Assembly: GCA_003554375.1 (NCBI GenBank)
Contig: PWGF01000095.1
Coordinates: forward strand, 1-10,364
Origin: Spirochaetaceae bacterium
GTDB taxonomy: Bacteria > Spirochaetota > Spirochaetia > DSM-27196 > SKKC01
Length of the DNA stretch: 10,364 nt
Direction: 5' to 3'
The notes under the pieces were generated by a model. The model was not told the origin of the DNA. It saw nothing but the letters and a program-made list of their open reading frames with translations, and ran no database searches. Numbering within the stretch: the first letter of the stretch is position 1; every line of letters starts with the position of its first letter. Below are positions 5,608-10,364 of the stretch, piece by piece. Made by a program: the position numbers and the translations under genes.

Positions 5608-7056
5608 GTGAGACAGGACAACCGACACCGGAACGATTGGTACCCGCGTCGAGCCGGAATCGCGGACCTCGAAAGCGCTACTTCTCGTGCTATAGCCGCC
5701 AAGCCACAGAGGATGGTGTTGTCGTCAATCGCGGTCCTTGGTTTCGTCGTCCTGACGGGATGTCCGGCAAATGCCTCGCCACCTTCGGCCGATCTCAGCG
5801 CCGAAGAGCTGGCTGTCGTGTCGACGGAAAGCGCCGGTAAGTGGGGCCTGCCGGTGATTGATATCTCGCCCGACGGGGAGCATTTGCTTCTGTATCGAGA
5901 GACAGGCGACGCCGGCGAGTTCATCATACGGAGCCGGTCGGAAGGAAACGGTGACGCCGAAAGGCGCGTCCGGTTCGACCCAAACGGCCACAGTATCCAC
6001 TGGAACAGCCTAAGCTGGTCGCCCGACAGCCGTCGGGTCGCTTTCACCGAGAACTATCAGACGTACTTTCTGGAACCCGACATTTGGGTGCTCGACGTAG
6101 TAGCCGGCACGGTCAAAAACATGACCGATGACGGGGTCCGCGGGCAGGATTGGGCCCGGGATCCCGAGGATGCCGATCACGATCTCGACATCCTGCCGAC
6201 ATGGCGTTCGGAAGACGAACTCTACTTCATCCGCGGTGCTCAAGGAGCCGAAGGCTATAGGTATGCTCCCCATGTCAGTAGCCTCAGTGTCGACGATGCG
6301 GACGTGAACGAGCAGTGGCGCATTCCCGGACAAGAGGCTCAGTTCATCAGCAGCTTCCATCTGGTAGGCGACCAGAACGTCATCATGTATGACGTTCTGC
6401 GAGAGGACCAGGGCTCCGCCGCCGGTATATGGAGGATGAACAAGGGGGACGAGCCGGCCCAATTGCTGCCTCCGGACGACGAGCTCGGCCCACCCGGCAT
6501 CGCTTCACTCTGTCCCGCCGGGCGTTATGCCGTTGCATACTACCCTCGTTCTATTGGGAACCCTGATATGCACGGGCCATTTCTCCTCCTCGACATCGAG
6601 GAGGGACGGACCGCCGAAATCACGCGCCCTACGGAAGATCCGGACTTCCCGGCTTGGGACGAAACTGAACCACAGCATGATGATCCGGAAGAAGCCGCCG
6701 ATCCCGACGATCGACGCTATTACGTGATTCGAAACGCCACGTTCTCTCCCGACGCATCGAAACTCATCTATACGGCAACGGACATGCAAGCTGCTGAGCA
6801 CGTCCTTGTTGTCCGAGACTTGGAGGGCGGAGGAGCCCCGAACGTCCTCCAACGGCTCGAAATCACCCATGACGATACTTACGCGTCGATCGGGAACCAT
6901 CACCCGGCTCCGCCCGCTTCAGGGCTCCGGTGGCGGCGCGACGACACCATCCTAATCGATTCCACGGGAAGTCACGTCCTCGTGCTCGAAATCGGAGAAG
7001 ACCCGCAAGACGCGGAGGACCCGGAAGACCCGGAAGACGGACAAGAGCCGGACTGA
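5608..7056 (+). CDS. TolB-like beta-propeller lipoprotein, function unknown
   Basis: This is a 482-residue secreted lipoprotein. The GTG start is chosen because GGAGG at 5596-5600 lies seven bases upstream. The internal ATG at residue 36 has no spaced ribosome binding site and would leave the signal peptide without positive charge. A hydrophobic stretch at 36-50 ends in lipobox LTGC, with Cys52 as the lipid site. The mature part has WD40-like (PD40) strands: ISPDGEHLLLY near 86, WSPDSRRVAF near 137, FSPDASKLIY near 379 and two weaker ones near 197 and 439. This suggests a beta-propeller like that of TolB. The protein is acidic, with an Asp/Glu/Pro-rich loop at 341-369 and an EDPEDPED tail at 463-482. 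Such propellers usually bind proteins or ligands, but no partner is visible; the gene is not next to tol or pal. Fold is likely, function open. Confidence 0.8.
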   Translation: MRQDNRHRNDWYPRRAGIADLESATSRAIAAKPQRMVLSSIAVLGFVVLTGCPANASPPSADLSAEELAVVSTESAGKWGLPVIDISPDGEHLLLYRETGDAGEFIIRSRSEGNGDAERRVRFDPNGHSIHWNSLSWSPDSRRVAFTENYQTYFLEPDIWVLDVVAGTVKNMTDDGVRGQDWARDPEDADHDLDILPTWRSEDELYFIRGAQGAEGYRYAPHVSSLSVDDADVNEQWRIPGQEAQFISSFHLVGDQNVIMYDVLREDQGSAAGIWRMNKGDEPAQLLPPDDELGPPGIASLCPAGRYAVAYYPRSIGNPDMHGPFLLLDIEEGRTAEITRPTEDPDFPAWDETEPQHDDPEEAADPDDRRYYVIRNATFSPDASKLIYTATDMQAAEHVLVVRDLEGGGAPNVLQRLEITHDDTYASIGNHHPAPPASGLRWRRDDTILIDSTGSHVLVLEIGEDPQDAEDPEDPEDGQEPD

Positions 7057-7083
7057 CCGAATCGATCTTCCGGGCGTGCCGCC

Positions 7084-7102
7084 GGCCCGCGTTGACCGGG
7101 CC
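7084..7102 (+). terminator. Possible transcription-stop hairpin after the beta-propeller gene
   Basis: GGCCCG at 7084-7089 and CGGGCC at 7097-7102 pair around a seven-base loop, 28 bp after the stop codon. No T-run follows, so it is weak as an intrinsic terminator. Confidence 0.3.
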
Positions 7103-7121
7103 AAGCTCCACAAAAGCGTAA

Positions 7122-7138
7122 GGCACTATACGAGTGCC
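7122..7138 (+). terminator. Second hairpin between the beta-propeller and GH31 genes
   Basis: GGCACT at 7122-7127 and AGTGCC at 7133-7138 form a perfect stem around an ATACG loop, followed by CCTT but no real T-run. It may end the upstream transcript together with the hairpin at 7084-7102. Confidence 0.35.
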
Positions 7139-7282
7139 CCTTGCATACGTTCGCCCGCTGCTCTGCCGCCACATTCGAGGATGCGGTCACTGCCACGATC
7201 TCTGCACGTCTGCCTTCGACGATGAGCTCCTCCTCTCCTCCCCTCTTTGCGCGAACCGGCGGACCTCGGTTACTCTAGCGAG

Positions 7283-7305
7283 TACTATAGTGAGAACGGA
7301 GAGGG
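7283..7305 (+). promoter_or_regulatory. Leader of the GH31 gene: -10-like box and ribosome binding site
   Basis: TATAGT at 7286-7291 is a possible -10 box, lying within the palindrome ACTATAGT (7284-7291), but no good -35 box is found at the right distance. GGAGAGGG at 7298-7305 is a clear ribosome binding site. It fixes the start codon at 7308 rather than the upstream in-frame ATG at 7134. Confidence 0.4.
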
Positions 7306-7307
7306 TA

Positions 7308-9308
7308 ATGGACACAACCTGGAAGAGCGGTAGTGACTATATCGAGCGACGGACCGGCACCGAGTACCTGCGGATCGAGGCATGGTCACCGCACTGCTTG
7401 CGAGTACGCGCCACGAAGAACCGCGAGCTTCTGCCGTACGACTGGGCCCTGGCCGAGCGAGGTAAGGCCGGTGAGCTCTCCATCGCAGAGAGTGAGAACA
7501 CCATCACCGCGGCGAACGGGAAGATCGGTGTCGAGCTCGTCACCGACCACCGCAACATCGAGGATACCCCGGAGACACCGCTACGCTTCTTCGACCCGCG
7601 CGACAACCGGACGCTCCTCGAGGAGAAACGGTCGAAGATCGTCTGGCCGGCCGAAGGGCATCGCCTGAAAGCGGTGAGCTCATCCGGCTTTCGCGCGGAG
7701 ACCAACTTCAAGGCCGACGATGACGAACGCTTCTACGGTCTGGGGCACAACCAAGAGGGCTTCTTGAACACAAAAGGGTGCGTGATCGAGCTCCGGCAGA
7801 TGAACAGTCACACGGTGGTCCCGGTGCTCTACTCTTCGAAGGGATACGGATTCTTCTGGAACAATCCGGCGCCGGGCCGTGTCGAGCTTGCGAACAACGG
7901 CACACGCTGGGTAGCGGATGAGACCGACCAGCTCGACTACTTCATTTTCCACGGCGATTCTCCGACCGAGGTGCTCGGGCTGTACGCGCAGATGACCGGC
8001 TATCCGAGTAAGATGCCCGAATGGGCAACCGGATTCTGGCAGTGCAAGCTGCGGTACCGCACCCGCGAGGAGCTCATGAATGTCGCCCGGGAGCACAAGG
8101 GGCGCGGGCTTCCGATGTCGGTGATCGTCATCGACTTCTTCCACTGGGAGAAGATGGGCGAGTGGGACTTCGATCCGGCGTGCTGGCCCGATCCGGAGTC
8201 GATGATCGCCGAGCTCAAAGAGATGGGAATCGAGACGATGGTTTCGATCTGGCCGATGGTCAACGCCGACAGCTCACACTTTCAGGAGATGCTCGACCAG
8301 GGCTACCTTGTGCGCACCGACAACGGCCTTCCGGTGGTCATGCGATTCACCGACACGTACGCCGGTTCGAAGTACTTGCACCTCACCGACTTCACAAACG
8401 AAGAGGCCGGTGGCTATGTGTGGGACATCATCAAAAGGAACTACTACGATCGCGGGGTGCGGCTGTTCTGGCTTGACGAGTGCGAGCCGGAGGTCAAGCC
8501 GTACGACCACCACAACCTGCGCTACCATCTCGGAAACGGAGCGAAGGTCTCCTCGCTCTATCCGTTGTACGAGGAGAAGTGCTTCTACGAAAACATGCGC
8601 GCCGCCGGCGAGGAACGGCCAATCAACCTCTGCCGCAGCGCCTGGGCCGGGAGCCAGAAGTACGGTGCCTGCGTCTGGTCCGGCGATATCTTCTCCGACT
8701 TCGAAACGCTGCGCGGGCAGATCAAGAACGGGCTGAACATGGCGATGGCCGGTATTCCGTGGTGGACGACCGATATCGGCGGCTTCTTCGGCGGCGATCC
8801 GGACGCCCCCGACTTCCGAGAGCTGGTAGTACGCTGGTTCCAGTGGGGGGTGTTCTGCCCGGTCTTCCGGCTGCACGGAGCCCGCAAGTCCTCCGACGGC
8901 GAAACCCCCGGAGACAACGAAGTGTGGTCGTTCGGCGAAAAGGCGTACGAGATCATATCGGGGCTACTCTTCATGCGCGAGCGGCTGCGTCCCTACGTGC
9001 AGAGACAGATGGACATCGCAAGCGAGACCGGCGTGCCGCCGATGCGCCCGCTTTTCTTTGACTTCCCGGAAGACGGGGAGACGTGGGATATCGACGACGA
9101 GCTGCTCTTCGGCCCCGATATCCTCGTCGCCCCGGTGGCTGAGCACGGAGCGCGCGAACGGGTTGTGTACCTGCCCCGCGGCGCGCAGTGGACCGACGTC
9201 TGGAACGGCGAGGTCCTCGAAGGCGGAACGACGGTCACCGCCGAAGCGCCGCTCGAGCGAATTCCCATCTACCTCAAGGACAATGCGGACGTGCCGGTGG
9301 TGGAATGA
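7308..9308 (+). CDS. Glycoside hydrolase family 31 alpha-glycosidase, possibly alpha-xylosidase
   Basis: This is a 666-residue enzyme that should remove terminal alpha-linked sugars from oligosaccharides with retention of configuration. No signal peptide is present, so it acts in the cytoplasm on imported material. The N-terminal beta-sandwich covers residues 1-230 and includes the family motif ERFYGLGHNQEG at 140-151. The catalytic barrel follows, with MPEWATGFWQ at 236-245, the nucleophile Asp390 in LFWLDECEPE (386-395) and the acid/base Asp460 in WSGDI (457-461). GIPWWTTDIGGF at 482-493 and RLHGARK near 521 are also typical. A C-terminal beta domain ends the protein. The WLDECEPE form differs from YicI-type alpha-xylosidases, so alpha-xylosidase, alpha-glucosidase or transglucosidase all remain possible. 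Its length fits single-domain bacterial GH31 enzymes. It is preceded by its own ribosome binding site and 251 bp of spacer, so it may be transcribed separately. Confidence 0.92.
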   Translation: MDTTWKSGSDYIERRTGTEYLRIEAWSPHCLRVRATKNRELLPYDWALAERGKAGELSIAESENTITAANGKIGVELVTDHRNIEDTPETPLRFFDPRDNRTLLEEKRSKIVWPAEGHRLKAVSSSGFRAETNFKADDDERFYGLGHNQEGFLNTKGCVIELRQMNSHTVVPVLYSSKGYGFFWNNPAPGRVELANNGTRWVADETDQLDYFIFHGDSPTEVLGLYAQMTGYPSKMPEWATGFWQCKLRYRTREELMNVAREHKGRGLPMSVIVIDFFHWEKMGEWDFDPACWPDPESMIAELKEMGIETMVSIWPMVNADSSHFQEMLDQGYLVRTDNGLPVVMRFTDTYAGSKYLHLTDFTNEEAGGYVWDIIKRNYYDRGVRLFWLDECEPEVKPYDHHNLRYHLGNGAKVSSLYPLYEEKCFYENMRAAGEERPINLCRSAWAGSQKYGACVWSGDIFSDFETLRGQIKNGLNMAMAGIPWWTTDIGGFFGGDPDAPDFRELVVRWFQWGVFCPVFRLHGARKSSDGETPGDNEVWSFGEKAYEIISGLLFMRERLRPYVQRQMDIASETGVPPMRPLFFDFPEDGETWDIDDELLFGPDILVAPVAEHGARERVVYLPRGAQWTDVWNGEVLEGGTTVTAEAPLERIPIYLKDNADVPVVE

Positions 9309-9317
9309 AGCGGCGGC

Positions 9318-9342
9318 ATCGCTCAGTCAGTGGCTGAGCGAT
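9318..9342 (+). terminator. Hairpin after the GH31 gene, probable terminator
   Basis: ATCGCTCAG at 9318-9326 and CTGAGCGAT at 9334-9342 form a perfect nine-base-pair stem with a seven-base loop, beginning 10 bases after the stop codon. Only a short TTT follows at 9350-9352, so termination may be weak or the hairpin may protect the 3' end. Confidence 0.5.
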
Positions 9343-9580
9343 AGTGGCGTTTCGTCCCAAGCGGAGCCGGAGCCCCGCGGAAGCCGATTCTGAAGCAGCG
9401 GGCGGCAGGGGCCAATAGCGGTGTTGGGGAAAGTTTCGGTGCGAAATCTCAATCAAGTACCATTTATCCGTTTACCGATGCAAGCCTGCACGTCCCGCCT
9501 CGTTCATTCTGATATGATACAGCTCTCAGGAGTAATACCGTACGTTTCTCCGGCTTAGATCTTGTTATTCCGTTCCGGCA

Positions 9581-9609
9581 TTGTATTCCTCGTAATATCG
9601 CGGTACAAT
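9581..9609 (+). promoter_or_regulatory. Promoter for the acidic lipoprotein gene
   Basis: TTGTAT at 9581-9586 and TACAAT at 9604-9609 are exactly 17 bp apart. The -10 box matches the sigma70 consensus in five of six positions. The predicted leader is about 45 bases and includes the ribosome binding site AGGGGG at 9648-9653. Confidence 0.55.
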
Positions 9610-9661
9610 CCTATGTCGTGTTGGCTGACGCGATTCCATTCGCCTACAGGGGGATTATGCA

Positions 9662-10364
9662 ATGAAGTACAGAAGCTTGATGACCGTCGTCGGAGTAGTT
9701 TGTGGTCTCACGCTGTTGATTGTCGCGGCGTGTGACGGGCCCCTTAGCACGGATCCTGATCCGGCGGACGGGGATACGGAGGCGCAACCTACCTCGGAAG
9801 AGGTTTTCGCCGAGCTGTTGAACCTGATAGAGGGGATCGACTTCGACGCGGAAGAGCCTGTCGAAGAGATACGTGCGTTGGAAGGTGAGATTCAGGAGAT
9901 AAGGGACGGTTTCGAAACGGTTCTCCAACTGGAGCCAAACGATCCGCTGGCCAACGTCGGGGTGGCCGTTTTGATTATGGTGCAGCGTGCGTACGCGGAC
10001 CCGTTCGACCACTTCTTGTCAGCAGAGCTCTGGTCCGAGCTCGACGCCATGCCCGATGACCCGGCGCCGTCCTACGTGCTCGACCTTCTGTGGCCGGAGA
10101 GTGTACGCACCATCGGTGCTATCCAGGACGAGCTCGCAACAATTGGCGATGCTCTTGCGGACGCGGGGTCCCACCTGGCCGTTGCGGTGGAGCACTTCGA
10201 TGCGCCGATCGAAATCGAGATTGTCATAGACGACGGCAACCAGGAGTCGGTTCGCATGGTTCTGGACAAGCCGGAGATCGAGGTCTTCCAGGCTTCGGCC
10301 GCGGCCGCTCGCGTACCGATCATCATGGCGCAGGTCTACGATCTGGAAGTGTACGACGACGACG
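9662..10364 (+). CDS. Acidic lipoprotein of unknown function (runs off right edge)
   Basis: The first 234 residues are present and the end lies beyond the window. The start ATG at 9662 has AGGGGG eight bases upstream. A short basic region (MKYR), a hydrophobic core at 9-20 and lipobox VAAC give a standard lipoprotein signal with Cys24. The mature start is Asp/Pro/Glu-rich (residues 25-45). A mostly helical, strongly acidic part follows. The stretch LEPNDPLANVGVAVLI near residues 94-109 resembles a TPR-type helix, and residues about 178-200 look like beta strands (IEIEIVIDD, VRMVLDKPEIEV). I do not recognise the family. Its promoter and leader are its own, so it begins a new transcription unit. 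Envelope location is well supported; function is not. Confidence 0.85.
   Translation, partial: MKYRSLMTVVGVVCGLTLLIVAACDGPLSTDPDPADGDTEAQPTSEEVFAELLNLIEGIDFDAEEPVEEIRALEGEIQEIRDGFETVLQLEPNDPLANVGVAVLIMVQRAYADPFDHFLSAELWSELDAMPDDPAPSYVLDLLWPESVRTIGAIQDELATIGDALADAGSHLAVAVEHFDAPIEIEIVIDDGNQESVRMVLDKPEIEVFQASAAAARVPIIMAQVYDLEVYDDD

Larger units (their letters stand above)
9309..9661. other. Gene-free stretch before the acidic lipoprotein gene
   Basis: The stretch contains a hairpin just after the GH31 stop, an AT-richer tract from about 9440, an extended -10-like TGATATGAT at 9510-9518, and a good promoter at 9581-9609. An AGGAG at 9528-9532 is not followed by a usable start codon. No convincing small gene is seen on either strand. 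Confidence 0.55.

Noticed and set aside
7134..7307. Longer GH31 start at the ATG at 7134
   Set aside because: The extra 58 residues are Cys/His/Ser-rich and unlike any GH31 N-terminus. GGAGAGGG precisely precedes the ATG at 7308, and a hairpin overlaps the upstream ATG.
9612..9731. Small open frame starting at the ATG at 9612
   Set aside because: It has no ribosome binding site and overlaps the lipoprotein start in another frame. The signal peptide of the frame at 9662 is far more convincing.
1..10364. A defence island, biosynthetic cluster or mobile element
   Set aside because: The genes belong to separate, conventional families. No nuclease, transposase, integrase, toxin-antitoxin pair, synthase or terminal inverted repeats were seen.

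Overview
The window is GC-rich DNA, apparently from a Gram-negative bacterium. Three genes encode proteins with lipoprotein signal peptides, and one of them is a murein transglycosylase of the MltF type, which acts on a periplasmic cell wall. Two of the lipoproteins are strongly acidic, which hints at a salt-adapted (halophilic or haloalkaliphilic) host. A spirochaete or a gammaproteobacterium would both fit, and I cannot settle the lineage from the sequence. There is no sign of phage, transposon, CRISPR array, rRNA or tRNA.

Layout. Positions 1-1819 (minus strand) hold a two-gene ABC export operon. The DrrA-type ATPase comes first, followed by an ABC-2 permease that runs off the left edge. 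Positions 1820-2535 are a gene-free stretch of about 0.7 kb, very GC-rich and full of short hairpins. Positions 2536-4140 (plus) encode an MltF-like lipoprotein with a solute-binding-type domain followed by an SLT lytic transglycosylase domain. Convergent to it, 4224-5246 (minus) encodes a ketohexokinase-like PfkB sugar kinase. Positions 5247-5607 form a divergent regulatory region with a strong palindrome, promoter-like sequences facing both ways and three copies of TCCGCTAT. Positions 5608-7056 (plus) encode a TolB-like beta-propeller lipoprotein. Positions 7308-9308 (plus) encode a cytoplasmic GH31 alpha-glycosidase. Positions 9309-9661 carry a hairpin and a good promoter. Positions 9662 to the right edge encode the first part of an acidic lipoprotein of unknown function.

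How the genes may work together. The ATPase and permease form one exporter of unknown substrate. The GH31 enzyme and the kinase could both serve sugar catabolism, with one releasing monosaccharide from oligosaccharides and the other phosphorylating a ketose. They are on opposite strands and separated by the beta-propeller gene, so the link is weak. The transglycosylase is probably a stand-alone cell-wall gene.

No clearly new multi-gene system is visible. The most distinctive signals are low-complexity insertions inside otherwise conventional proteins (permease, sugar kinase, transglycosylase), the repeated TCCGCTAT element in the divergent promoter region, and a transglycosylase start codon with almost no leader and no ribosome binding site.
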